Assembly: GCF_009728485.1 (NCBI RefSeq)
Contig: NZ_VVIQ01000014.1
Span: 1-64,000 of the forward strand
Direction: 5' to 3'
Origin: Prevotella vespertina
GTDB lineage: Bacteria > Bacteroidota > Bacteroidia > Bacteroidales > Bacteroidaceae
Length of the DNA: 64,000 nt
The position numbers were made by a program, and so were the translations under genes. Of this stretch, positions 55,122-64,000 are shown in pieces; within the stretch, counting starts at the first letter, position 1, and every line of letters starts with the position of its first letter. Below the pieces are notes generated by a model. That model was not told where the DNA came from. It saw nothing but the letters and a program-made list of their open reading frames with translations, and did not search any database.

Positions 55122-55532
55122 TCAATTATTAGTTTTATTGTTCTTTTCTACTTTAGAAAAATAGATGGTATCAAATGCTAATAGCACCAGATAGAAAATC
55201 ATAAAGATGACCGCAAAGCTCAGAATCATTACACGTTCCTTTACAATGATGGCATAAACCAAAATCGTAAGGAAGGCTAGTAACATACGCAAAGCCGAAC
55301 CTGCAAGGTAAAACTTACCCAATACTGCTGGTGAACTAGTCGCTATTGCTTTCCAAGCTCCTCCATAAATTGAGGCTGTGATAAGGGAGAATAATGCACT
55401 TATTATTAGCATATTAAGATAGTAGGAATGTGCTGTCACCTGCGCAACAAGTAAACCCACAAGATATAACGCAAAGATAATCCACACGTTAATCTTGTAA
55501 TATCTCTTATACACCTTATTATACTCCACCAT
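55122..55532 (-). CDS. AtpI-like small membrane protein of the ATP synthase operon
   Basis: 136 residues with four transmembrane helices (about 14-32, 38-58, 75-95, 105-123). Position between atpC and atpB is that of AtpI-like (ATP synthase I) assembly factors, but the sequence is divergent, so the name rests on position and topology. AtpI helps assemble the c-ring in other bacteria. A second role cannot be excluded. Confidence 0.7.
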   Translation of the reverse strand: MVEYNKVYKRYYKINVWIIFALYLVGLLVAQVTAHSYYLNMLIISALFSLITASIYGGAWKAIATSSPAVLGKFYLAGSALRMLLAFLTILVYAIIVKERVMILSFAVIFMIFYLVLLAFDTIYFSKVEKNNKTNN

Positions 55533-55564
55533 TCTAAAAGCCCGTCTCTAAGGAACAATCCTCT

Positions 55565-55804
55565 TTATATCTCCACACAAAGACTCACCTCATTCTTCTT
55601 CACCTCGACGAAACCGCCAACGATTTGAAGCTCGTTCTTCGTGCCCTTCGTACTATATACAACCTTGCCTTCTACCAATGTTGAGATAATAGGAGCATGA
55701 TCGTTGAGAATCTCAAACTGCCCCACTGTACCCGGAACGAGCACACTATCGACTTCACCAGTATAAACAATTCTTTCGGGAGATACTATTTTAAGTGTCA
55801 GCAT
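55565..55804 (-). CDS. atpC: ATP synthase F1 subunit epsilon (short form)
   Basis: 79 residues from ATG 55804 (an upstream ATG overlapping atpD gives an unlikely extension). It contains the beta-sandwich domain (LTLKIVSPERIVYTGEVDSVLVPGTVGQFEIL...APIISTL). The C-terminal two-helix domain that inhibits ATP hydrolysis in E. coli is missing, as in other Bacteroidales. It lies 40 bp behind atpD and 32 bp before the AtpI-like gene. Confidence 0.92.
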   Translation of the reverse strand: MLTLKIVSPERIVYTGEVDSVLVPGTVGQFEILNDHAPIISTLVEGKVVYSTKGTKNELQIVGGFVEVKKNEVSLCVEI

Positions 55805-55844
55805 AGACAATCCTATTATTATTCTATTTCGGTATGGAAGCCCA

Positions 55845-57455
<1,611 letters not shown>

Positions 57456-58433
57456 CTAAATACTTAGTTCGTCCAACACCTTAATGAGTTTACGATCGAA
57501 AGGCTTATCCGAACGGATGGCTTCAGACAATGGAACATAGACAACCTCATTGTTTCTCACACCAACCATGATGTTTCGCTGACCTTGCATAATAGCCTCA
57601 ACGGCACCAACACCCGTACAGCTTGCTAAGATACGGTCACGTGCTGAAGGGCGACCACCGCGTTGCAAGTGTCCAAGGATGGACACTCTCACATCGTAAT
57701 CAGGGAACTCTTTATGCACACGATCGGCATAATACATGGCACCACACTTCGGGCTCTCTGACACAATGACGATACAACTTCTCTTAGACTTGCGTATTCC
57801 ACGCTCCATAAAGCGTGCTAACTGGTCAACATCAGTTGAGTCTTCAGGGATGATAGCAGCCTCTGCACCACTTGCAATAGCCGAGTTCTGTGCTAAGAAG
57901 CCTGCATCACGACCCATCACTTCGACGAAGAAGATTCGTTCATGGCTCTGCGCAGTATCACGAATGCGGTCTACACACTCCATGATTGTATTCATTGTCG
58001 TATCGTAACCAATGGTACTATCTGTTCCATAAAGGTCGTTGTCAATCGTTCCAGGCAATCCAATGCAACAGAAGTCATGCTCTTGTGCGAACTTCATAGC
58101 GCCTGTCAACGAACCATTACCACCTATTACAACAAGAGCATCAATGCCTTCAGCCACGAGATTGTCGTAAGCTGTCTGCCGACCTTCCACTGTTGCGAAG
58201 CCTTTTGAGCGTGCTGTCTTGAGTATCGTACCACCTTGTCCGATGATACCACTCACATTCTCTGTTGTAAAAGGTCTTATATCGTTTGTTATCAAACCAT
58301 CATATCCACGATAGACAGCCTTGATATTGAATCCATTATATATACCAGCTCTTGTCACCGCACGTATTGCAGCGTTCATTCCTGGCGCATCGCCTCCTGA
58401 AGTCAGAATACCTATTGTCTTTATTCTAGCCAT
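57456..58433 (-). CDS. pfkA: ATP-dependent 6-phosphofructokinase
   Basis: 325 residues. [14 protein letters not shown] near the start binds [15 protein letters not shown] (127-138) carries the catalytic Asp131, and [11 protein letters not shown] follows. The residue after GG in the ATP-binding motif is Asn106 (GGNGS) where E. coli has Asp103, while the following Gly107 is the ATP (not pyrophosphate) type. It converts fructose-6-phosphate to the 1,6-bisphosphate. A full promoter lies 36 bp upstream; it precedes atpD. Confidence 0.95.
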   Translation of the reverse strand: MARIKTIGILTSGGDAPGMNAAIRAVTRAGIYNGFNIKAVYRGYDGLITNDIRPFTTENVSGIIGQGGTILKTARSKGFATVEGRQTAYDNLVAEGIDALVVIGGNGSLTGAMKFAQEHDFCCIGLPGTIDNDLYGTDSTIGYDTTMNTIMECVDRIRDTAQSHERIFFVEVMGRDAGFLAQNSAIASGAEAAIIPEDSTDVDQLARFMERGIRKSKRSCIVIVSESPKCGAMYYADRVHKEFPDYDVRVSILGHLQRGGRPSARDRILASCTGVGAVEAIMQGQRNIMVGVRNNEVVYVPLSEAIRSDKPFDRKLIKVLDELSI

Positions 58434-58468
58434 CTCTTTGTGCTATAAACCATTTATTAAATCACGCA

Positions 58469-58499
58469 CAAAGATAAGAAATAAATAAGAGAAACGCAA
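58469..58499 (-). promoter_or_regulatory. Promoter of pfkA (and possibly the ATP synthase operon)
   Basis: On the minus strand TTG (58497-58499), 20 bp, TATCTTTG (58469-58476): full consensus, 36 bp before the ATG. Confidence 0.75.
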
Positions 58500-58580
58500 C
58501 ACTGATCACAAAAAGTTGTGGTTAAGTCTAAAAAAATTATTGCTTATGTCGATTATCAGACAGCCTTAACAGCTATCAAC

Positions 58581-58660
58581 AAGAGGCTCTCTTGCTATGG
58601 AAGAGAGCCTTTCTTGCCATTGAAGGGAGGCTCTCTTCGATAGGAAGAAACGCCCCCTTA
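58581..58660. repeat. REP-like palindromes upstream of the kinase gene
   Basis: AGAGGCTCTCTTGC...GAGAGCCT and GGGAGGCTCTC...GAAACGCCCCC: modules of the same family as at 11.3, 16.9, 22.6 and 26.3 kb. It lies between two divergent promoters. Confidence 0.6.
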
Positions 58661-58790
58661 CTATATCAGACGTTATCCCTTACTTGGCAACTCATCCACT
58701 CGTCAACTCGAAATAATCATAATTTTAAACGCTGGATGATGATTTTTGAATTAAATAAGAGCATTTGTAAGCTGTTTAAGAAAAGTTTCG

Positions 58791-58798
58791 TAAATTTG
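58791..58798 (+). promoter_or_regulatory. -7 box of the double-kinase gene
   Basis: TAAATTTG, 45 bp before the ATG. A TTTG lies 23 bp upstream, slightly farther than usual. Confidence 0.5.
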
Positions 58799-58842
58799 TC
58801 TCACAAATCATTTCGATTGATGGCGAATACTTTTTACAACAG

Positions 58843-61800
58843 ATGAAGACGAACAGAACAAAAGAGATCATCATGTCCTTGGCAGCTATCTGCCTACTTC
58901 TGTTCTTCTCGGCATGCAATGCTCCACATAGACAACAGGTGGATGACTATAATGACAAGGCTTATGCTGCACATTACAGGAATCTTGACTCGGTTAAAAT
59001 CTATGCGAAGCAAGCCCTCGCCTTGTCGAATGGTTACAACACTGGTAAGGCCGAAGCACTGAATAATCTTGCGTTTATCTACCTCATGCAAATGCACTTT
59101 GATAAGGCATACGCTACTCTCAATGAGGTGATGGGCAGCACGGATGACCAGGTGGAACTGCTTGTTGCCGACATACAAATGATGCGTCTTTGCCAAAGGG
59201 AGTCGAACAATAAGGAGTATTATGACTATAACGAGGAAGCCAACAAACGCTTTTTACGTATCAATGAGGATAAGCGTCTCTTAACCGATAGACAGCGACG
59301 TCGGATGGTATATGCCCGTTCGGAATATGCCATAGTAAGCTCTACTTATTATTATTATGTCGGTTTGGAGCAACCCTCCGTACGTGCTCTTTCTGCCATC
59401 AACCCCGATGGTGAGATTCAAACGGATATGCCTCAACTGCTCGCATACTTATATAATGTGGGCGCAGGAGGTATCTTTACAAAGGGTAAACAAGAGGAGA
59501 TTAATCAAAAGGAGTTCGATTATCTCATTCGCTGTTACATGCTGGCTATCCATCATAACTACCCTTATTGGGAAGCAAACTCATTGCAGGCTCTAAGCGA
59601 ACATTTGGTGAACGACAAGAGTAGAGAGGCGCTTATTCGTGATAATCTGCCCTCTTTTAAATACCTGAAAGTGGGTAACTTGCCCGATAGTCTTATCGCT
59701 GGTAACCTCGCCGAACGCTCTTTAAGTATCTTCCAAAAGTATGGTGACGTCTATCAAACAGCTGGTTCTTATCGTACACTAGCGTCTTGTTACTGGCAGA
59801 TAAAGGACTATCGCTCTGCACTTATCTGCTTGCAGAATGCTTTGAAACAGAACCCTGCAATCAATCAAGCCCCCGACTTGGTGGCTTCTATTCGTGAACA
59901 ACTAAGCGTGGTGTACTCTGCTATAGACAATAAACAGGCGAGTGACTATAACAGAAACATATATCTTGACTTGCAAGAACAGACCCGTCAGGACCGATAC
60001 TACGAAGCACGTGCTGATCAACTGGACTCTACTTCACAGCAGTTGAACATCATGATTATTGCAATCGGACTTATCATCATTGTCATCCTGTCATTGTTAA
60101 TCATCTTCCACTACCTCCGTAGGCGCGCTGATAACCAATCGGAGCTCAACAAACTGCTCTTGCCTTTGGAAGAATGGAAGCACCATAACATCGCTTATAT
60201 GGCTCAGCTCGATGACGAATACACTGAGGTTTCGGAGCAACTCACCATTAGTAACATTCATCTTATCGACAATAAGCGTCGCTATATAGAGCAACGTGCG
60301 AAGGTATCATTGGTTAACAGCATCATGCCACTCATCAATCGAATGCTACATGAGATTAACAAGCTAAAGAGGGGAGGCGAGTCTGATGCGGTGAGAAGCG
60401 AACGCTACACCTATATTAGGGAACTCACGGACATGATCAACAACCTTAATTCGACGCTGACAGAGTGGATTCAACTCCGACAAGGGCGACTATCGCTACA
60501 CATTGAGAGCTTTCCTGTACAGCAGGTGTTCGACATTGTGAAGAAAGGACGTATGGCTTTCCAATTAAAGGGGGTACAGCTAAAGGTGGAGGATACTGCC
60601 GCCATTGTCAAAGCCGATCGTATCTTAACGCTCTTCATGGTGAATACTCTTGCCGACAATGCCCGTAAGTTCACGCCTGCTGGGGGCAAGGTATGTATCA
60701 AAGCAGTAGAAGAAGCCGACTATGTGGAGCTTTCTGTGGAGGATACAGGATGTGGCATCAATGAGGAAACACAGCAACATCTATTCGACCGAAAGCCTAT
60801 CCACGATCAAAAAGACAGCACTTCGCATGGTTTCGGACTAATGAATTGCAATGGAATCATCAATAAATACCGCAAGATAAGTCAGATATTTACAGTCTGC
60901 CAGATAGGTGTTAAGAGCGAAGAAAACAAGGGTTCACGCTTCTTCTTCCGCCTACCTAAGGGCGTGAGTCGCGTTCTTTTGTTCCTACTCATCGCCTTTT
61001 CATCATTATGCACGGCACAGGCTCGCCCTCAAAGGAACAATGATAAGGCTACAGCCATAGCCCGAAAAGACTACATGACACTAGCTGGTATCTATGCAGA
61101 CTCGGCTTACTTCAGTAATATCAATGGTCAGTACGAGCAGACTCTACGCTTTGCTGACACGTGCCGATACTATATTAACCAGCAATATCATAAGTTGTAT
61201 CCGCATGGAAAGCTCTTCATGCAACGCATAGGAAGCCTTTCAAATGTGGCAGCAGAGATTAAGTGGTTTCATGCTGACGTCCCCATCGACTACAGGGTGA
61301 TACTTGATATACGTAACGAGAGTGCTGTTGCAGCCCTAGCTCTGCATGAATGGGACCTATACAAGTACAATAATAACGTTTACACACACCTCTTCAAGGA
61401 GCGATCGGCCGATAGTTCGCTGGGCGAGTATTGCCGAATGATGATGAAGTCAGAGACCAATAAGAACGTAGCTATCGCTCTCTTGGTGCTCTTACTATTG
61501 TCTATTCTCCCCGTATATTACGTGATGTATTATCGTCATAGGCTTACTTTCCAATTCAGCATAGAGCAAATTAAGCACATCAATGCCGTTCTCTTAAGTG
61601 ATGTAAGCGTGGAGAAGAAGCTCAAAGAGGTTAATCGTGTGAATAGCGACCGCCTCCCGGAACGTCTACGGAACATTGTTCAGCAAATCAGGGAAGCCCT
61701 GGTAGCATCACAGGAAGCGAGCCAAAAGAGTAAAGCCGACATCGAGGCACTGGAAGATGAGGTGCATTGTGTGGAATACGAGAACGAGCGTTTACATATT

Positions 61801-62385
61801 AGTAATAGTATTCTCGACAACTGCCTGTCTACTCTCAAGCACGAGACAATGTATTATCCCTCACGCATCCGACAGCTAGTTGAAACCGACACCGATAGTC
61901 AGTTGGAGGCTATTGATGAGTTAGCTGTGTATTACAAAGAGCTTTACAGTCTGTTAAGTCAGCAAGCCATGCACCAGGTGAGGGCTATCAAACTCATGGC
62001 AAAGAGCGTTGACATCGCCACACTCGTGCCTGAAAACAAGTTCAAACAGCCCTTGGCTCCTATCCCACCAGTGGCTGGCGACCCTGTAATGATTGCTTAT
62101 CTATTCGATATACTCTACTCCGAAAATCAGAACCAGCCCCTCCGCATCACCGCAGAAGAGCATCAGAAGCAGTATGTCATACTGCATGTTCTACTCTCAT
62201 CCATGCACCTCTCGGCAGAAGAATGCCGTGAGCTATTCTCGCCACAAGCACAGGGAATGATGTTCTTCAGCTGTCGGCAGATAGTAAGAGACAATGGTGA
62301 AGCAACCAACAGGCGTGGCTGTGGTATCATAGCAAAGCCTACGGAGGAAGGAACAGAGATACAGATTACATTAGCGAAAGCCTAA
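58843..62385 (+). CDS. Fused double histidine-kinase-like sensor (DUF5112/DUF5113 type)
   Basis: 1180 residues. Half 1: a lipobox-like signal end (FFSAC, Cys25), a TPR-like helical sensor (about 30-395), a membrane helix at 402-424, a helical dimer region with His503, and an HATPase_c domain (about 555-705) with N box LADNARKF, DTGCGI at 634-639 and GFGLMN. Half 2: a second signal-like helix (about 709-725, ending CTAQA), a helical sensor, a membrane helix at 876-898, a coiled coil, an H-box-like TLKHETMYYPS (His1000) and a degenerate HATPase (about 1080-1178, with SCRQIVRD but no N or G1 box). The ATP domain in half 1 may phosphorylate a histidine in half 2. The response regulator follows by 45 bp. 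Confidence 0.85.
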   Translation: MKTNRTKEIIMSLAAICLLLFFSACNAPHRQQVDDYNDKAYAAHYRNLDSVKIYAKQALALSNGYNTGKAEALNNLAFIYLMQMHFDKAYATLNEVMGSTDDQVELLVADIQMMRLCQRESNNKEYYDYNEEANKRFLRINEDKRLLTDRQRRRMVYARSEYAIVSSTYYYYVGLEQPSVRALSAINPDGEIQTDMPQLLAYLYNVGAGGIFTKGKQEEINQKEFDYLIRCYMLAIHHNYPYWEANSLQALSEHLVNDKSREALIRDNLPSFKYLKVGNLPDSLIAGNLAERSLSIFQKYGDVYQTAGSYRTLASCYWQIKDYRSALICLQNALKQNPAINQAPDLVASIREQLSVVYSAIDNKQASDYNRNIYLDLQEQTRQDRYYEARADQLDSTSQQLNIMIIAIGLIIIVILSLLIIFHYLRRRADNQSELNKLLLPLEEWKHHNIAYMAQLDDEYTEVSEQLTISNIHLIDNKRRYIEQRAKVSLVNSIMPLINRMLHEINKLKRGGESDAVRSERYTYIRELTDMINNLNSTLTEWIQLRQGRLSLHIESFPVQQVFDIVKKGRMAFQLKGVQLKVEDTAAIVKADRILTLFMVNTLADNARKFTPAGGKVCIKAVEEADYVELSVEDTGCGINEETQQHLFDRKPIHDQKDSTSHGFGLMNCNGIINKYRKISQIFTVCQIGVKSEENKGSRFFFRLPKGVSRVLLFLLIAFSSLCTAQARPQRNNDKATAIARKDYMTLAGIYADSAYFSNINGQYEQTLRFADTCRYYINQQYHKLYPHGKLFMQRIGSLSNVAAEIKWFHADVPIDYRVILDIRNESAVAALALHEWDLYKYNNNVYTHLFKERSADSSLGEYCRMMMKSETNKNVAIALLVLLLLSILPVYYVMYYRHRLTFQFSIEQIKHINAVLLSDVSVEKKLKEVNRVNSDRLPERLRNIVQQIREALVASQEASQKSKADIEALEDEVHCVEYENERLHISNSILDNCLSTLKHETMYYPSRIRQLVETDTDSQLEAIDELAVYYKELYSLLSQQAMHQVRAIKLMAKSVDIATLVPENKFKQPLAPIPPVAGDPVMIAYLFDILYSENQNQPLRITAEEHQKQYVILHVLLSSMHLSAEECRELFSPQAQGMMFFSCRQIVRDNGEATNRRGCGIIAKPTEEGTEIQITLAKA

Positions 62386-62430
62386 GAAATAAAATAAGAA
62401 ACACCTAATTAAAAGATAAAAGGACATAAG

Positions 62431-63156
62431 ATGGAGAATTTCAAAGTAATAATTGTGGAGGATGTACCACTCGAATTGAAAGGTACGGAAGGTATCTTCC
62501 GCAATGAAATACCCGAGGCTGAAATCATTGGAACGGCTGAAAACGAGGTAGCATACTGGAAGTTACTAAAGCAACAACTACCCGATCTAGTGCTACTAGA
62601 CCTTGGTTTGGGTGGATCAACTACTGTTGGCGTAGAGATCTGTAGGCAGACTAAGGAGGTATATCCCAACGTTAAGGTGCTAATCTTTACTGGTGAGATA
62701 CTCAATGAGAAGCTTTGGGTGGACGTGTTAGACGCTGGCACCGATGGTATCTGTCTAAAGAGTGGGGAGTTACTTACCCGTGGTGACGTATCGAGTGTGA
62801 TGTCTGGTAAACGCTTAGTATTCAATCAGCCCATCCTAGAAAAGATTGTTTCGCGCTTCAAACAGAGCGTGAATAGCATGCTAATGCACCAAGAAGCGAT
62901 GGTAGGATACGAGATTGACGAGTATGACGAACGCTTCCTTCGACACCTTGCACTCGGTTACACGAAGGAGCAAATAACCAATCTTCGAGGTATGCCATTC
63001 GGTGTGAAGAGTCTTGAGAAACGCCAAAACGAACTCGTACAGAAGCTCTTTCCTGAAGGAAATAAGGGTATGAGCGTCAATGCCACACGCCTTGTTGTGC
63101 GCGCATTAGAGCTTCGCATCATCGATATTGATAATCTCCGTGCTGATGAGGAATAA
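62431..63156 (+). CDS. Response regulator (receiver plus DUF5932-like C-terminal domain)
   Basis: 241 residues. The receiver domain (about 4-125) has the acidic pocket (VEDVPLE), the phospho-acceptor Asp57 (VLLDLGLGG), Thr/Ser switch and Lys (ICLKSGE). The C-terminal part (about 160-235) has an HTH-like arrangement (LALGYTKEQITNLRGMPFGVKSLEKRQNEL) that resembles LuxR-type binding but is not canonical. It should take the phosphate from the double kinase and regulate genes that are not known. Overlaps the next gene by 11 bp. Confidence 0.88.
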   Translation: MENFKVIIVEDVPLELKGTEGIFRNEIPEAEIIGTAENEVAYWKLLKQQLPDLVLLDLGLGGSTTVGVEICRQTKEVYPNVKVLIFTGEILNEKLWVDVLDAGTDGICLKSGELLTRGDVSSVMSGKRLVFNQPILEKIVSRFKQSVNSMLMHQEAMVGYEIDEYDERFLRHLALGYTKEQITNLRGMPFGVKSLEKRQNELVQKLFPEGNKGMSVNATRLVVRALELRIIDIDNLRADEE

Positions 63157-63766
63157 GTTAGGTTATGTTGTCATAGTGCTTTTCTTGGCACAGATAGCAG
63201 TCATCCTACTATCATGGTTAATAACTGCTGCCAATCCAGACTGGGCTCTTCACTCTCTCTTGAGTAGTGAGGGTATACGCTGGTTCTTCGGTTCGTTCGT
63301 TAATAACCAACTAACTCCTTGGCTCATTTACTTCATTGTGATGAGTATTGCTGGGGGTGCTTTCTTGCGCACAAAGTTCCTGAAAGCCTTACGACAAAGG
63401 TTCTCCAGAACGCCACAACAGCGTTCCTCCTTAGCTTATCGAGAGCGAATGGGACTGCGCATAGCCCTTGCTGAGTTCATAGTCTTTATAGTGGTAATGG
63501 TCTTACTGACGCTTGTCCCACACGCAATCTTACTGAGTGTGACAGGTCAACTCTACCCCAGTAGCTTCTCCGTGAGCCTCATCCCCGCTCTATCCTTCAT
63601 CCTTCTTATCATGTCCATATCCTATGGTATAACGAGCGGAACCATCAACAGCGTTACTAGTATGCACGATATGCTCGTCTATGGACTCCTCCGTTCAGCC
63701 CGTTATGTCCCTATCTACATCTTTGCCATTCAGCTATATATGTCCATCCGATACGTGTTTCAATAG
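63146..63766 (+). CDS. Short AbgT-like membrane protein
   Basis: 206 residues from ATG 63146 (an upstream ATG adds only six residues). About five hydrophobic helices. The first 60 residues (LLSSEGIRWFFGSFVNNQLTPW) resemble the start of AbgT transporters of p-aminobenzoyl-glutamate, but family members are about 500 residues, so this is a distinct short form or fragment. It overlaps the response regulator by 11 bp and ends overlapping the convergent XRE gene, so it is the third gene of the kinase operon and may report or transport the signal. Function not assigned. Confidence 0.7.
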   Translation: MRNKLGYVVIVLFLAQIAVILLSWLITAANPDWALHSLLSSEGIRWFFGSFVNNQLTPWLIYFIVMSIAGGAFLRTKFLKALRQRFSRTPQQRSSLAYRERMGLRIALAEFIVFIVVMVLLTLVPHAILLSVTGQLYPSSFSVSLIPALSFILLIMSISYGITSGTINSVTSMHDMLVYGLLRSARYVPIYIFAIQLYMSIRYVFQ

Positions 63767-64000
63767 GTGAGGAGGCGCAGAGATAGTGCCGATTCAATCT
63801 TTGAAAGAGTCTCAATAGATAAGTTCTCCTTCCCACGCAATATCTTTGAGACATATTGCTGAGTGCACCCCATGCGCTCAGCAAGGGCTTTTTGCGTCAG
63901 ACTCAATTCATCCATTTTCTCTAACATCAGCATAGCTATATACTGAGAATGTCGTAGCCATGCCCTGTTCTCTACCCTATATTCAGCCTCTTCCCGCCAC
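63760..64000 (-). CDS. XRE-family HTH protein, partial (cut by the right edge)
   Basis: The open frame runs from the window edge to a TGA at 63760-63762 (79 codons visible). It contains a cro/C1-type HTH: LSLTQKALAERMGCTQQYVSKILRGKENLSIETLSKIESAL. The C-terminus follows shortly (RLLTY). The length and C-terminal HTH suit the antitoxin of a HigBA-type pair or a stand-alone repressor; the partner would lie beyond the edge. Its stop overlaps the 3' end of the convergent membrane-protein gene by 7 bp. Confidence 0.85.
   Translation of the reverse strand, partial: WREEAEYRVENRAWLRHSQYIAMLMLEKMDELSLTQKALAERMGCTQQYVSKILRGKENLSIETLSKIESALSLRLLTY

Noticed and set aside
57456..58433. Pyrophosphate-dependent phosphofructokinase
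   Set aside because: The residue after GGN is Gly, the ATP type, and not Asp as in pyrophosphate enzymes.

Overview
The window comes from a low-GC Bacteroidota genome, most likely an oral or respiratory Prevotella of the melaninogenica/histicola type. The evidence is a SusC/SusD locus with an STN domain, promoters of the TTG-N19-21-TAnnTTTG type, fimbrillin/FISUMP-like lipoproteins, an ATP synthase operon in the order D-C-(I)-B-E-F-H-A-G, an uncharacterised-gene trio seen in this phylum (DUF4199/GT2, DUF6452, DUF6048) and a GH87 mutanase with a Prevotella-style C-terminal sorting segment. Species cannot be fixed from sequence reading alone.

Layout. 1-3.1 kb is the end of an integrative element: a truncated HTH-like gene, two tandem tyrosine recombinases without the first catalytic arginine, and a palindrome plus GTTACC-repeat region upstream that may be an att end or operator. 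3.6-5.5 kb holds a fimbrillin/FISUMP-like lipoprotein behind a 74-residue short protein. 5.85-6.88 kb is a frameshifted Zn-ribbon IS256-like insertion sequence. 7-9.8 kb is a small redox/stress neighbourhood (lipoprotein, YecH-like protein, glutaredoxin-like protein, MarR regulator, lipid-anchored thioredoxin). 10.1 kb is a secreted esterase. At 11.7-11.9 kb the minus strand carries the SRP RNA followed 4 nt later by tRNA-Thr(UGU), with a shared promoter and a terminator. 12-16.7 kb is a plus-strand series: DUF4199 membrane protein, polyprenol-type GT2, DUF6452, DUF6048, ApbE, Crp/Fnr regulator. 17-22.5 kb is a glycan cluster of four glycosyltransferases and a Wzx flippase, divergent around 20.0 kb. 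22.7-25.9 kb is a LacI-NhaC-unknown operon.

26.5-36.9 kb is one six-gene minus-strand operon: SusC, SusD, fasciclin-like lipoprotein, small lipoprotein, thioredoxin-fold protein and M16 protease. I read it as a candidate oligopeptide or protein import and processing system. 38.1-42.3 kb is a TonB-dependent receptor flanked by two same-orientation remnants of one IS4-type element, with base composition that looks unlike its neighbours. 42.4-47.6 kb has two unknown secreted proteins, a pair of 83-bp MITE-like repeats and the GH87 alpha-1,3-glucanase. 48.1-58.4 kb is housekeeping: TrpB2, the full F1Fo ATP synthase operon and PfkA. 58.8-63.8 kb is an unusual regulatory unit: an 1180-residue protein built of two histidine-kinase-like halves, its response regulator and a short AbgT-like membrane protein. 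The window closes in an XRE-type HTH gene.

Several intergenic regions carry dispersed palindromic repeats of a few related families. Two gaps (37.3 and 47.7 kb) carry arrays of the same 22-bp-period repeat in opposite orientation. The most interesting signals are the double-kinase fusion, the SusCD-thioredoxin-M16 operon, the IS-flanked receptor, the 22-bp arrays and the ffs-tRNA transcription unit.
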